Source: Hyperoplus lanceolatus
Lineage: Eukaryota; Chordata; Actinopteri; Uranoscopiformes; Ammodytidae
Direction: 5' to 3'
Assembly: GCA_026929865.2 (NCBI GenBank)
Contig: CM049418.1
Coordinates: 13,311,001-13,375,000, forward strand
DNA: 64,000 nt
Position numbers and translations under genes: made by a program
Shown here: piece by piece, positions 1 to 16,951 of the stretch
Position numbering within the stretch: the first letter of the stretch is position 1
Layout: the number at the start of each line of letters is the position of its first letter
Notes under the pieces: generated by a model
Told to the model about the DNA's origin: nothing
Database searches by the model: none
The model's input: the letters and a program-made list of their open reading frames with translations, nothing else

Positions 1-1203
1 GATGCCGTGTGAATAACTGAGGTCAGCCCGGATGCTACATCCATATTATTTGCTATCTATGGATGAAACTAACATTAATGCTGGTGTCAGATGTTGAAAT
101 GCGAATTATCGTAATTGTACCTAAGACTTACATGATACTGTAGGCCCATTTTAGAATGTTTAACACAACTGTGCAATATATATCCAGGTATGTTTTAAAG
201 GCTGTGTTTTCCAAATAAGCCAAGGCAATTGCATAGAGAACTGTCCTCCAGTGTGAACATTGGAAGAAGGAAACAAACATAGAAAGGTTACCAAAACATT
301 CCCTAAAAAGTAAGAACAAATACAGCGCCAAACGTTAAACATCTACCATAACAAATGATCTGTACCCTACGAACATAGTGACAGTCATTAATTAAAACCT
401 TATCTCATGTGTATTGTACACTTCCACTCTTGCTAATTAACTACACTATCCGGCTGGACTTGAACTCTGTCCTGTTTCATCAGGGCTCTGGCTCTCAGTA
501 AAATATCGGAGATGGAACATCAACTTGGAGAAAACTAAATGTCATATTTGATTAGTTTAATTCAGGGAAACTGTAAAACACAACAGTAATATCATGTGAA
601 AACATGACAGAAAAACCTCTGATAATTTTTGCGAGTATATCAGCTACAGCCGCATACAATTGCTTCCCTTTAAACCCTCCTAGGAGGAACAGACTACCCA
701 TACATTTACTTTTAATCTGTTCTGTATACATTAAAACTGTAGTACTGTGGGTGGTACTGCATTGCTCAGCATGCCCACTTCCAACGCCCCATCTATTGGT
801 GAGTCTGATCGAAGAAAAAAAAAAAAAATGAACCTGTATGTAACTACATTCAATAACACCTGGCATATCTCAAAGTTGTTTTCTATGTATGGGTGCCAAA
901 AAAAGCTATATTTAAAAAAAAAAAAAAAATCTTTCTACAGCTTCTCAGTTTTCGAGCATAGCAACATTATAGGACAGATTCCAGATAGGTGTCATGATGC
1001 ACTGCAGCAGTGAGTCAGCCTTCCTTAAGAGGACAGATTATTTATCGCTGCGTTTCGACCCTCTTGGAAAGGATGCAATGTTGGTTCTGTTAGGATATGT
1101 TGCGTCACACTGCAAGCCTCATTGCTCAATTCAGAAGTACTACTCAGGTCTGACTTTTCTTCCAATAGGTTCTGTTTTGGACATCAAACCATCCCCTATT
1201 ACT
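1..1203. other. Intergenic, no gene recognised
   Basis: AT-rich sequence with only short reading frames, none with recognisable protein motifs. Two adenine tracts (near 816-829 and 914-928) interrupt it. I see no repeat with paired ends and no exon-like segment. Confidence 0.6.
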
Positions 1204-1683
1204 CAGTGTGTTTACATGCAGACTCATAATCGGGTTACTAAACGAATAAGACTTCAACAGGACTTTTAAACTGCATGTAAACACCTTTAGCCGATCTACT
1301 TCGCACACAAATCGGCACAATAACGGACAAGAGAAGTCGGATAAGAACACCTAGATAACTCGTTCATTGTCGGCATTCTCTCTGCATGTGTACAGAGATC
1401 GGATATCGCATATCGGACTTCTTGTTATTTGCTTGTGTGCCTGCGTGTATAGGCTACACCATGGGTTATTGCCGGAAGGGAACCGGATGTAGCTCCATCA
1501 CCACTTGTTGAAAGCATGGTTGAAAGGGCTACAGCGCCACCTAGCATAGTGGAGACAGCCATGCATCGGACATTTATCCGATTCCTGAAAGGCCATGTAT
1601 ACTCAGACAAGTGACACGGTCCGTTCGAGTGTCTAGTTCGATATATGTCTTAATCCAATCTAGTTGTACCATGGAAACGACTG
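1204..1683 (-). mobile_element. Non-autonomous DNA transposon, CAGTG-ended family, copy 1
   Basis: The element begins with CAGTGTGTTTACATGCAGAC and ends with CCATGGAAACGACTG. The same family recurs in the opposite orientation at 59,867-60,374, where the ends are CAGTGCGTTTCCATGG and TGCATGTAAACGCACTG, so the termini are inverted repeats of the CAGTGCGTTTmCATG type. Shared internal landmarks include the segments around GATTGGATTAAGACATAT, ACACTCGAAC, TCTCCACTATGCTAGGTG and CTTATTCG. No transposase is present. The left flank carries ACT directly before the element; the right end appears to have lost a few bases. Superfamily is uncertain; the second copy suggests a 3-bp ACT target duplication. 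Confidence 0.75.
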
Positions 1684-3140
1684 TTTACTAACATGTAGCC
1701 TATATACAATATGTACCTGCACCCTCTCTTGAAGTTGTGCACAGCCTTATTGTATTGTTTTGACAATGTTATATGGTTGTAGGTTTTCTACAGCTAAACT
1801 AGGCCCTCAAATTCTAATGTAACCAACGTTTCAAGCACCTGTTCTCAAATAGGTACACATCCAACAATATAGATGGTATTTCTACTGTGCTAATGTTTAC
1901 CAAGAAATTTCCACTGTAAGTAGCAACATTTTCTTCCTTACAACTACTACTAAGTAAAACTATATGAGTGTGTACAGTATTTAGTAAGAAAAGTGGTACA
2001 TTTCTGTGTGGCAAATTCTGAAATGAACAGATCCTCTCAAACTATTCATGTTTTTTTTTAATTCCCATTTTAAGACCAACAGTATATTTTTGCTTTAGAC
2101 TCACTTTTCTATTCCTTTTTCTATTTGTATGTTCAATGTTTCTAGTATTTGCCCTGCATTGTCCTGTAATTGTCTAGGCAAAATAAAATAGACTTTTTTC
2201 AAAGTTTAGGTGAGCTCCATCTTTGCACATATGGGGTAGACTACACCGATAGTGATTAGGTGTAGTAGAGCTCTCTGAAACTTTTAACTCATTGTGTATG
2301 TATTAAAAGCTGCCCCACTTATGTATCTCTCTTCCTCTCGTCTCTACCTTATAGTGCATTAAGGTTCTGCCTTAGGCACATAATACAAATGTGCTCTGTC
2401 AAGGGAAGCCAGTGCAGTGTCCCATCATATTAAGTTTATGTCTATCTGTCCGAGTTTCTCTGTCTGCCTTGCATCTCATTACATCATTATTTGAACAAAT
2501 GTCTGTAAATATGTTTTCCAAAAAATCCACCCACACTAAAGTTGTAATACCAATACAAATGTCCATGTCATTGCATTTTTGATAACAAGGTAAAATAAAG
2601 ACAGCGACCAATACGTTCACATTTCGCTTTTTTAATATGACGCTAGGAGTTTGATTGAACAAGTTCTTTCATTCAATGTATTTTTTTGTTATCTTAAAAA
2701 CGAATAACATTTCCGTCCGGTTGTGATTGAAAACGGACAGACATTCAGTAGACACATCCCCGGCTTATTTCTGAGGCATAACTTTATTGGAAAACACCAG
2801 ACAAGACCAGCTATGCCCTAAAGCGCTTTAACGGCACAGACATAGGGTAAAATTGGATTAAACTGCAATTACATAAAAACATGTCTGCTTCCAATTGAAT
2901 GTCGGACCCCATATTTAACCCGCTCAGGCCAGATTGAACATGAATTGAATTTTTGTTATCTTGACTTAGTAATTATATTTCAAATCAACCAATGCATGTC
3001 AATCTTCTCTGTTGTAAAAAGTGCTCCACAAAAGCCAACTCTTACTTTATTGACTGAAAGTTTTTAAAATGTATTGACTACATTGCTAACTTATTCCCAG
3101 CTTGCTATTGTGCTAAAACAATTTTGAACCAGGTATAAAT
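1684..3140. other. Intergenic, no gene recognised
   Basis: AT-rich sequence with no recognisable exon or paired-end repeat. Short reading frames here (for example 66, 63 and 87 codons) have no motif support. Confidence 0.55.
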
Positions 3141-3250
3141 GGTACATGGACTTGACTTATATAGCGCCTTTTAGCCGATTTTCTCAGCCCCGAAGCGCTT
3201 TACATTTCTTACCACATTCACCCATTCATACACACACTCATACAACGATG
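3141..3250 (-). repeat. Retroelement 3'-tail fragment
   Basis: Contains GACTTGACTTATATAGCG followed by a segment ending GAAGCGCTTTACATTTC and then CACATTCACCCATTCATAC. This arrangement (short ACTTG repeat, TATATAGCGC, about 40 bp, GCGCTTTACA) is the reverse complement of the 3' end of common teleost LINE/SINE elements, whose tail reads GCGCTATATAAGTCAAGTC. The body is truncated. Family name is uncertain. Confidence 0.55.
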
Positions 3251-3650
3251 GTGTAATATTGCCATACTATAATTGTAGCTCATAGTTCCAGTACAGCAGT
3301 CATAAACATGTTGTTTTATTTCTTAAATATTAACAGGCATTTTGGCTGATGTCAAGTTCATAAACAAGGTAATTGCATTTTGAGAGTAAACAGAGATAAG
3401 TACTCTGTATGCCTCCAGATATATAGTCAACTCAATTTAACAGATTGTAATTAGCATTGAGTAAGGTGTCTACCAAAATGTCAAAGATAATCAACATATT
3501 TTGCCCTGCAGGGTTTCAAGAAACTTAGCTTGAAGAATAATTTGAGGCCTAACAACAGGTTTGAAATACCAAAATGTAAGCAAAACAGCTACAGGGACCA
3601 AAGTTGTGTACTTTAAAATAACAACAACCTGAGTAAATGCAGGCATATCT

Positions 3651-3845
3651 TAGCCTGGTCCAACCAGACCATCGTACTTCATTTCATTTGTACAGAAGGT
3701 CTGGAAGTGCTGTAATTGGAAAACGTTCACTCACTTGGAGGCGGGTGTCTGTTGAAGTTTAAAACTATTGGATCTTCCCAGTGCTACTCTGGATTAGCCA
3801 ACCAATCGCATAACGTTTGGTCGTCACGTGTATCGATCGCAAGGA
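3651..3845 (+). mobile_element. Miniature transposon with TAGCCTGG end (right boundary uncertain)
   Basis: Begins TAGCCTGGTCCAACCAGACC and continues with a segment containing ATCGTACTTC and TACAGAAGGTCTGGAAG. The same core, in reverse orientation, makes up the 99-bp element at 17,001-17,099. The copy here keeps the TAGCC terminus, but I could not find a matching complementary terminus, so the right boundary is approximate. Confidence 0.5.
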
Positions 3846-4308
3846 CTTTTCAGTGTAAATGTACACACATTGCTGGGTGGTGTCATATTGCTACGCTGTG
3901 CAACTGTTACCATTCAAGTGTGGTGTTGATATTTTTCTTTTATTAACACAATGTACAGAATGGCCCTGTTTTGAGGATAATTAATGGTCCATCCTTGTCC
4001 GTTGGTTTATTCATTGCAAGTAAGGCGACGTTCCATTTTCCACCTCGTTATCATATTCTTCTTTACATTCTATTAATATATGCATGTGCAAAGTGCTATT
4101 ATTATTTGTTGTGTTACAATAATTCCATTAGGCATCACAAAGTGGCATTGCCGTGGAAGCAGATGTCAACAAATAAAAACGTTATTTTTGTTTTGGCACA
4201 ACATGCAAGTCCACGCACAGCCCAATACCTTCCGCACCATTGGAGTGGGCTGAGTGTGTGCCTCCAGTGAACCCATTCATTTCTCCTCACCTAAATTGGC
4301 CTCTTCAC

Positions 4309-4360
<52 letters not shown>

Positions 4361-4789
4361 AACCTTATCCATTCCCACCTCAACTGTCCAAACACAAACA
4401 GTGGGATGTGGGGTGACACACTGCATGAAAACACACTACTCAGGGGCCAAAAAGCCACAGACTTTACTTTAGACAGACATGGATATAAATACTTATAACT
4501 TTAACCCTAGCTCACTTTGTTCAAAACTCCTGCAGCTGAGCAAATATTGCTATGACAAGTGGCTATGGCAAAGACTTACAACAAATACATACATACATAT
4601 GTATTACTATCAAATATTGTGTCAAAATGCATCATTTGTCGATCAATTTATGTCCCCTTTTAAAATACACTAGGGATTAGCCATGGTATAATGCAGTTAT
4701 TATGATGCCTTCAAAGTAAGTGCACCACATTTGAAACTGCTCCTTATGAATCAATTAAATATTGCATTAAACAGCATCACACATTAACT
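3846..4789. other. Intergenic with a TG microsatellite
   Basis: No exon recognised. A (TG)n tract occupies about 4,315-4,359. The short frames spanning it are products of the dinucleotide repeat and not genes. Confidence 0.5.
4315..4359. repeat. (TG)n microsatellite
   Basis: About 22 uninterrupted TG units, bounded by CACTGTGT on the left and CAACCTTATCC on the right. Confidence 0.95.
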
Positions 4790-4799
4790 GACATCACAC

Positions 4800-4990
4800 A
4801 AGCAGTATGCGATAGATGTAGCACTCGTGCTAAACGACGCTAGCAACTCTTTGAGGCCGTCACATTTAATGCTTCTAATGCTAACATCAGCCTCCTAAAA
4901 TCCTCAAACAATGCTAACATGCTGATGTTTGGCTGGTTCACTGGTTAGCATGTTGACTATCTTAGTGTAGCATTTTAGTATGTATTTATT
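4800..4990. repeat. GCTAACAT-rich dispersed repeat
   Basis: Several imperfect copies of ATGCTAACAT and GTTAGCATG occur, including AATGCTAACATGCTGATG and CTGGTTAGCATGTTGAC, giving a locally repetitive, partly palindromic stretch. This resembles a dispersed fish repeat rich in TGCTAACATGC. Boundaries and family are uncertain. Confidence 0.4.
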
Positions 4991-5995
4991 ATCACGTAAA
5001 CATGACGTACCGATGCAAGCTGTCATTTGTTTTGCAGGTTTATGTCAATTGTCAAATCAAATAATTTGAAATAATAATATAAGAGGATTCGCTGAAAAAA
5101 CGGCGCTAGAGGAAAAGTTAAAAGTTCTGCAAAAGTTGTTATTTCACAATCAATAGTCAACTTAAATGTGCCCTCTTTTTATTTTCTTTACTTCCAAGAC
5201 TGTTCTATTGCAAATAACGGTATAATGGGGTTTGTAATTGAAGCTATTTAAGCCACTTAAAATGTTCCCTCTGCTTTGTATCCCCATAGACTCATGAGCA
5301 ATTTGTCGTCCTTTGCTTCGAGTTTGAATCCATGAGAAACGATACACAGTTTGTGACAAAGGCCCGTGAAAAAGAACATCTTGATATTTTTGCAGAGCTG
5401 TTGCTATATGGCATAACATGTCATATAAGGTGAATGTTTGTCCTTGTCTTAAACGTGTTTAAATAGCAGCTATTTCTTGAAACAAACTCTATCCAAACAA
5501 TAGCTAGACATCAAAAAGAAGAGATCCAGCAACGAGATTAGCAATGGCTTGGAGAGCATGTACGCAGCAGTGCACTCTTCACCTTTTAGAAAAAAATCTG
5601 TTTGCCATTGATCTTACAAAATAATACTGTTAGGTGTTGACCTCCAATTCAGGGGAGGGATTTCCTTTAGAGAGGTTGGCAGTCAAGAACACTTCAAGAC
5701 AAGGTAAGCATGGATAATGCAACCCAAACACTGTGCAAGAGCAGTCGCATGTATTGAGATATAAATGTATCATGAAAGAAAGTAAAACATAGCTTATTAT
5801 AAGATCAAACCTCTGTTTAACTAAACATTGGTATAGGACTTGGACTGACACCTACATAAACACAGTGCCAGTATCACCCATATACAAGGTTAGAAAAAGC
5901 CTAAGTGTAAATCAAATGTACAAAGTGCATTAGTGTGCACAGAACCTGAGGAGATCACAGCTCTCTTTGCTTTGGTCTCTGTCCTTGGCCCCACA
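4991..5995. other. Intergenic, no gene recognised
   Basis: AT-rich sequence without a recognisable exon, RNA gene or paired-end element. Confidence 0.5.
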
Positions 5996-5999
5996 TTAA

Positions 6000-6612
6000 A
6001 GAGGACCTATGATGCTTTTTGACTTTTATGACCTATAAACGTTGTTATGATGATTCATAGTCATGCTTAACCATACTAAATTATCAAATAATGACTTACA
6101 TGCATTTCGACATATTCCCTGCTGACCGTCTGGGGTGTCTGTGCCGAGCACTAAACACTATTCTAGCCAGTCGAGAAGTCACGTGTTCAAAGCGGTCTAC
6201 CCTTTCATAATTTGTGACGTCGCATAAAACTTTGTGACGTCTCCACGCGGATGTTTCCATGTATGGTAATGCTGTCACTTCCCTGTTCGCGTCTGCCTCG
6301 CGTCTGCCTCGCGCCCTTATAGGTCCATGCTCGCGCTTCCCGCCACTGAAAGTGTTCCGGAAGGAAGGTAACCAATCACAACGGAGTGGGGTTTGCAGGA
6401 GGGGGGGAGGGGAGCGGAGATGGCCGAAGCACAGGCGGAGGGAGCCGAAGCACACACACTCAAGTGTTGACAGGATGTGCTGGATCGCCAAAATAAGAGA
6501 AAGAGCTTCCTGAAAATCCACATAGTTTTTTGTGATGTGATTCGTGTCAGGTTGCTCTATAGCAGTGTAAAACAAGAAATTAAGACCAGAAAAGTAGCAT
6601 AATAGGTCCTCT
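6000..6612. mobile_element. TTAA-flanked miniature transposon (AGAGGACCTATgATGC family)
   Basis: The left end reads AGAGGACCTATGATGC and the right end reads GCATAATAGGTCCTCT, an inverted repeat with one mismatch. TTAA lies immediately outside both ends (5,996-5,999 and 6,613-6,616), as expected for piggyBac- or Kolobok-type insertion. The interior is unusually GC-rich for the region and holds two TGTGACGTC motifs near 6,214 and 6,233. A 174-codon minus-strand frame lies almost wholly inside the element and has no transposase motif, so the element is non-autonomous. Confidence 0.85.
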
Positions 6613-6616
6613 TTAA

Positions 6617-10137
<3,521 letters not shown>

Positions 10138-13100
10138 CGATTAGGGGACACCTTAATGGATGTCTAAACAGCGAGCAACGCTAAGATGAGACAAGCATTT
10201 AGTACATGTCTAGACTGAGGCCGTGCGTGTTTGTTTTTGTGATGTCAGCGAAAAATAGCATGAAACAAAATACACAGTTGTCTAAGGCGTTGATAGTGTT
10301 TTGAGACAACAGACTGCAGTGTAGGTGGTAGGGCACAATGTTGCGCGGCATATCATGCACACTCAAACAGATGCAAACACTACACGCTCTTAGTCGTCCT
10401 CTCATAAAATGAAATGATTTGATAATATTCAGTTATACAATATCTGTTTTTTGAATATATGTCCAATGATAAAAAGAACTACAAAAAACTAAACTGTCAT
10501 ACTTTTCTATCCCTAGAATAAGGATACATACAATCATTTATGTGTCCTACTTTTCCTGTGTGCTGTAGTTTATTCGTGTTGTGTCGTGATTTCTGCAAAA
10601 AAAGAATCTCCAGTCTGCCAGCTGTTAAATCTGTCAATGTTATACCCAGCAAAGCCCTGCATATCTGGGCACTTTTCCCATGTGTGTGTTCCCCACTACT
10701 AATCACCACCTGTTCTGCACAGCCACCTATGCACCTTTTCTGAAACATTACGTTATGTCTCGCTTCCTTGGCCACTGTTTATTCTTGCGGCGCAATAAAC
10801 GCATCAAAAAACAAGCAAACAAATCATTACAAAAGTGGACATTTGGTTTAAAACAATGCTATTTGTTTCAGGAGACTTGGATGAATGATGTACAAACAGA
10901 TTAGATATTGTTCATTCCAACAGAGGTCTGGTTATGAAAATACATCACATTGTTCTCTTGTTTGGACTTGTTGGAGCAGGGAGTAATTTTATCAATATGG
11001 AGTGTTTGTTCAAAGACAGCCAGCTGGGGAGTACCATAAAGACATGACAAAGGGGCAACAGGAAGCACATAGACTAACAAGAGATAAGGCTGGGTTTAGA
11101 TAACGTACATGCGAATGATATGCAAGGAAAAAAAGGCAGCTGAGCAGTGCGGACACATAACACATTTAAAATGGAAACAAATGGGGCAGCATACAACTAC
11201 TTTTCAGGGGGAAACACGTTCAATTCAAGTATTTTGCAGGGCCAATTTAAAACCAATTTAATAGCAACACAATGTTCAAGAACAACTTTTACACATTGCA
11301 CGTTTTCTTTAATCTCCCAGAAGCTTTTCCCTTGGCCAATAAGTTCTCACCTCCAACACCAACGACGGTGTATAGCAGAGTAGTTCTCTAACTTTCCACT
11401 TTGGCCTGTGCCAAAATTGTAGGTAACATTGATTGGCGAATATCCCAAACAATAAGCTGAGAAAGTGGTCACATGGACAGATTATTATTTATTTTGAATT
11501 GCCTGGCAACAAGTTCCTATGCGATAATATGGCAAAAGCACCGAAGGGAACCCCTTAGGCAATATTGCAGCATGCTGTACTGAATACCTCCCTGTCACTA
11601 AGAAACTCTGCTCCGGTGATAAATAATGTAATGCACAATATACAGTCCTGTGTACAGTATGGATTTTATTATCCTTGACACTCCTTAATATAAGCAGTAT
11701 GTGTTAGCTTGTATAGCAAACATTCCACAGGTGCTAAAGATGCATACTGTATAGATATAGAGAGGGATGTGTAAAATAGCTTGGTCCTAACTGAGTGTTT
11801 TTCTTGAGTTTCCAGTATTAACATGCCATACTCATTTTTTTTGAGTAAGGCATGTCATATCGAGTAGTTCTCCCTTGGAAAACAGTAAGTGAGGTTTACT
11901 GTGTTTATCTCCAGTGCTCTTGAAACAATACCAAACATACTCTGATTGCCAGTGTTATAAAAAAGAAAATCAATGTGTGTGTATGTGTGAAAATTAAAAG
12001 AGCAAAATGACAAGGAAACAAAACATTTACGTGCGGGGGAACATTTTTTTTAGAATGATTCGGATGATTGCAAAGCCTTTTTGCAGCTGTCTTGTTAGAG
12101 AGTGGAAATGTACATACTTGCTACTGATATTACAAACTTCAATTTGCTAGACAGTCACTTGATTTGCTTAAGGCTCACAGTTGAGGCTTCATATTGAAGC
12201 TGTCTGTTTATATTTCAAGTGACCGAGAGCGGGCGGGGGAGATGGTCATAAACACACTTTAACACGGAAGGCATTGCTTTTCTTTTCCCATTTCCTACTG
12301 ACAGTCAATGTTTATTTTTCTCTCCCTATTTGTCAAGCATAACCATTTGTCATCTCAAACCATAAACGAGTGGATAGTATTGTAACCATCACAACCAATG
12401 ACCCCATAGTAATGCCATGTCAACCCAAAAGCCATAATATTTCACTAACCTTAACAAAGTATTGTTGTCAACCCAAACCTTGATATTTAGCTTAGCTTAA
12501 TCAAGTTGTTTTTGTGCTGAGACATATCCCGACCAGAACATTGTTGCATCATAACAATGATTGCTTTTATCAATAGTGCTCTGTTACGGTCCTAAGAGGC
12601 AATTGCACACCACATCATTCGTGTCATTGAGAGGGCATGTTGCTCATACTCATTTCAGCCAATCGGCTTTTCCATGTTTTTTTTTTCAAAGTTGCCAAAA
12701 CATGTTTTAATTTACAGTACTTGTAGGCATTTGAAGAGGGTTTGACGATATACTTGAAGAGTGAGTGATTTGAGAAAAGCAAAGGCAGCCTCTAGAAGGG
12801 AGAAGAGAAATCAGTGCACATAATAAAAGCATTGCTTATTTTGTGGAGAAAAACTCCCACTGGAAATGAATTGTTCTTGTTTCCCTAGTTGATCCTGCTT
12901 GCAGGGTTTACAATGCTAACAATTATCTCATTCATTAGTTCAAAATCCATCATAAGTAAAAGAAAAACAGTGCTCACTGAAATAGACCCTGCAAGCCGTT
13001 CAAATAACCAGTACCATTTGTCTAAACGGCATAACAAATGATGGACATATGTAATAAAAAAGATCATTTAAGAATGCATTTATTCAAAAATCAAGGAATT

Positions 13101-13824
13101 TGACCTTAACAAATGCAAATATGTGAATACAGACAACTGAATAAACCACAAATTTGCATCAGTGGCCCGCGGCACAAAAACTATATTGTGTACTTGTTTT
13201 TAACCAGCTTTCCCTTGAATTAAGCAAGCACATGACAATAGAAATCCATGCTGCCAAATTGCACGCACTGAAGCCAACCATACAGTTCAGACAGACTCTA
13301 GGCCTTTCAGTCCACCACTCTGGCTTTTTTTTGGACAGCTCGATAAAAAAACTACCCACAAAACCCTTTTGTCATAGCCCCAACGCGAAACCCCCAAGCA
13401 GATTTTCGCCGGCTTTACTGCAATCACCATCTCCACACGGCCTCGCCTGTGAAAAACATATTTGGTAAAAGAGATAGGAGAGTGTGTGAGCACTGCTGTC
13501 ATTTTCTGATTATCAAATCTGATGAGACGGCTACATGATGTGTGAGCAAACAGCCGGGGATTATTATGTTCTGCAGGATTGTGCCGGGGCATTTGCTGTC
13601 GTCTAATCTTATTGCCATTTCCAACATGGGGAAAAGAACCGGACACATGGTATTGAAATCGGTTTTATACTGTATGTGCTTAGGTTTTCCATCAGGCAGT
13701 ATTATTGTGGTGAAAAGAGATTGGGGATGACATCTGATAAAGCATCCTGGGATGAATTATGATCCCTTTATGAGTGGCTTTAACTACCCTAGACACTGAA
13801 CAAGGCTTGTTATGATTATCAACT
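10138..13824. other. Intergenic, no gene recognised
   Basis: Nothing with clear coding, RNA or transposon signature. The longest frames (104 and 119 codons near 13,154-13,646, on opposite strands) overlap each other and show no family motif. Confidence 0.5.
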
Positions 13825-13828
13825 TTAA

Positions 13829-14190
13829 AGGTGCACTATGTAACTTTGGGTGTGTCAGAGAATTGAACATTATCTTGGGTATAATCTAATAACCAAATAA
13901 ACAAACTTGAATGTGATCCCTGGAACACTGTTTGAAGTAAGAAAGCTTCCCGAAAAGTTACTTTCTCACTGTTGTTGATAACAACAGCAGGTCCTACAGT
14001 TTGGTTTACAAACACATTCTAGTCTTTAGTTTTGTACTAGTAGTAACCCCAACATAATTAAGTTTTGATTCATGGTGATATAATTATTCTATACAAATAA
14101 TTAAATGTAGAGTAAATATGGTTTGTATTCTAACTGCAGGCTCTGCAAATGTAAACAAATCCCCTTCCTCTGAAACTGCATAGTGCACCT
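13829..14190 (+). mobile_element. TTAA-flanked miniature transposon (AGGTGCACTATGTAAC family), copy 1
   Basis: The ends are AGGTGCACTATGTAAC and ACTGCATAGTGCACCT, with TTAA directly outside each (13,825-13,828 and 14,191-14,194). Near the right end lies CCCCTTCCTCTGAAACTGC, which reappears in reverse complement near the left end of the shorter copy at 36,226-36,377. No transposase is encoded. TTAA target use points to a piggyBac- or Kolobok-type source. Confidence 0.88.
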
Positions 14191-14194
14191 TTAA

Positions 14195-15132
14195 TTTGAT
14201 ATGCATTGAAAAAGGTACAGGTGGATTTGAGACTGTTGAAAAATCCTATTGTAAAAGCAGAACAGACCAAAATACCGGACCATGAATTATAGCAAAGTGT
14301 CATTTTATCTTGACCGGACTTGACATTTCAACATACTGGGGAAGCTACTATCCCCCTCCACCTTGCTTTGATTGGCATGCAGCGAAAGCACCTCTGACTC
14401 ATATGATGCAAATCTGTGAGCTGTGGTAGAAGGACAAAACACGTGTGAATTCAAAAAGCAGCCAACCTGGGCTTAACTGAAAGGATTCACACGGTTTGCT
14501 TAAGGGCCAACATGCCAAGCCTAATTGTGTCCTCTTTAAAATAACACGTACCCACGTGTAAAAAGACCATATATATTGTTAGAGGCAGCACTACATGCCT
14601 AACAATGCATCCTTTAGGAATAAGTTCAGCGCATGACTCTGCTGATTTTAAACAAAAGTGTGTTGCAAAAAAAGATCCCTAACAATACTATTGTCCTGGG
14701 GGCATGCATGGTGCGACATATTTTCCCCGAAGGCTTTTTTGTGCACCATGAGTTGTATTGATGCCTCTTAGCTTATTTATGTGCGGTGTACTAAAAAATG
14801 AAGACAAAATAATAAATTAATAAATCATTTTTATGCGATCTTAAAGCAAGCCAGAAGGCACTACTGTGATGTCGGAGGAGAAGGGAGGCTAGGATTTCCA
14901 TATCAACAGCTTTTAAAGAAGTCAGCAAGCAAGCACTGTTGGGTGAAGTGCTTTGCCTATTTTTACATCCAAGGGGGATTTTATTGCCCCATAAGGCTGT
15001 TTAATCAGAGTTAACTCTATGTCTGGGAACTGAGTTACTGGGCAGTCCTTCTCCCTAAGCCCCGTGCTGCCGCATACACACATACTGTATGTTCGCACAA
15101 AGACTAACAATTCCCAAAAAACGCGCACTCAC

Positions 15133-15167
<35 letters not shown>

Positions 15168-16089
15168 TGCACATGCACATACACGGAGGGTCATAAAGCG
15201 CTCTTACTCTCTTTTGGCGCTGGACAGAGTGATAGAGGGTGGTGCAGAGAGTGTGATCAATATGTTTGTGCTATAAATAGCCGCTAGCGCAGTGTGGTGC
15301 TAAGGAGGAGGGATGCAGGGGTAATATATTTGATGAGGGGAGGGGGGAAACCCACTAGTGCTCTGCATGGAAATGTTGCTGTGCATTCACAAAGCTTATG
15401 GCCCAGTGTGGGGACTATTACAGCTATTTGTTACCCGGACAAGTCTTCCAGAAATGCATATGAAATATATAGCAGTAAAGCCTACAGCATCCAATCAGTT
15501 GCCAGTGGCATTGTGACGGAATGAAAATGGCGTGTTTTTAAAGAGAAAAAGGTAGTTAGCTTAGCATTGAAGCAACATTCCTTGAAATCTCAAACAACAA
15601 TTAATAGAAATGAGAAGTATCACTGTATTGAAATGCAGCACAGTGTCAACATATTCCTCTGTATTGTATTTGTTGTTTGAGAGGCTTTGTGTGAAAGGAT
15701 TAGGAGTGTGGCCGCACACAGTTCATACAGCAACACTACCGCTACACTGCAAGGCTTCTCTTGGGCACAGTAGTGATTTTAGCTAAATGCTTATATCAGC
15801 ATGCCAACATCCTCATTCATAACCAAAAGTTATTACCTGTTCATCAGTGGCTGTTGGTGCATCTGAAAAGACGGATGGCACCGCTTTCGTTTTCAGTGAT
15901 TTATTGCTCTTTAGATTGCGGGGGTTTCTCGAAATCGTCCGGTCTGAAATTATTGTTACAAATACTCCGTTTGCGAACACTTTCCACCGGTGTTTTTATG
16001 TCCAAACCAGCAGCAACAAGCCACTGGAAATTGGTGGAAATAGGGTTTATTTTTACAATTCCTAAATGCACTCTGAACCACCGTGTTGC
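14195..16089. other. Intergenic with a short CA microsatellite
   Basis: Holds a (CA)n tract at about 15,134-15,165. No exon recognised. Confidence 0.5.
15134..15165. repeat. (CA)n microsatellite
   Basis: About 16 CA units bounded by CTCACGA and CTATGC. Confidence 0.92.
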
Positions 16090-16511
16090 CTAGTCCTTTG
16101 TTTCCGCTTCTGTCCCACGCTGCTCTGTTTACTTTCTGTTGTAGTGATTCGGTTACACAACTAGCTGGAGCAAAGTAAAATTCCGCTGCTGCTGAGAAAG
16201 TAGTCCCTCAAAATTCGATGATTCATGCGATGCGAGGTTGGTTTTATTTCTAACATTATTCTATCAACACAGACATTTACATTTTCGATAGTCTAGCGTT
16301 ATAATTGATAAGCCTCGGGTGTACTGTGGAGTGGGTAAGACTGTTTTAGTAGCAGGCTAATTAGACCACAATCATGTGCGCTAGCCTAGCATGAGCAAAC
16401 TCTGCAACTAGAAGGACTGACTGAAATGTGTTGAAAACTGTCTCCAATGATAAAGAACACTCAGGGTAACTTGGGAATCAGGCCCAATGTCCAAAATTCC
16501 AAACTATCCCT
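16090..16511 (-). mobile_element. Possible miniature transposon, right end only
   Basis: The right end reads CAATGTCCAAAATTCC followed by AAACTATCCCT and then TTAA. In reverse this is AGGGATAGTTTGG, a terminus I associate with abundant fish miniature elements. I could not find the matching left end, so the left boundary is a guess and the copy may be 5'-truncated. Confidence 0.35.
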
Positions 16512-16951
16512 TTAAGTATGTTACATGTCAGAAGATAGTAACATACATGTGCCAATGAGAACCATTTCAATACAGTGTATCATCTGTCATTTTTCCACCC
16601 ACTCGAGCAGACCTCAGTTAGTCAATGTGTTCACATGCCCTGCTGTGGAATTTGTCATTTCATTTCATCGCTTACACCTCATTTGCCAATGAAGGTAGGG
16701 TGCAAAATTACAGTGACCTATTGGTATTTAGAGAAAATCCCAGCGGACCAGGAACTAGATGGGTTGTTCCCCCTCTATAATTTCCTCTCATTTTCCAGGC
16801 ACTCAGGCATATCAACATGCCAATAACCTCAAGACAGCCTTTGATGGGTTTTTGCAAAATCTGTGTGACATGTGGCATGAAAAGCGTCTTCTGCATTTTT
16901 CGAGGAATTTCCAGAAGAGGGGAGATAGACCTGTTTCAGCCATTTAATTTC

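Noticed and set aside
13154..13646. Overlapping 104- and 119-codon frames
   Set aside because: Opposite-strand frames over the same DNA without any domain or splice support.
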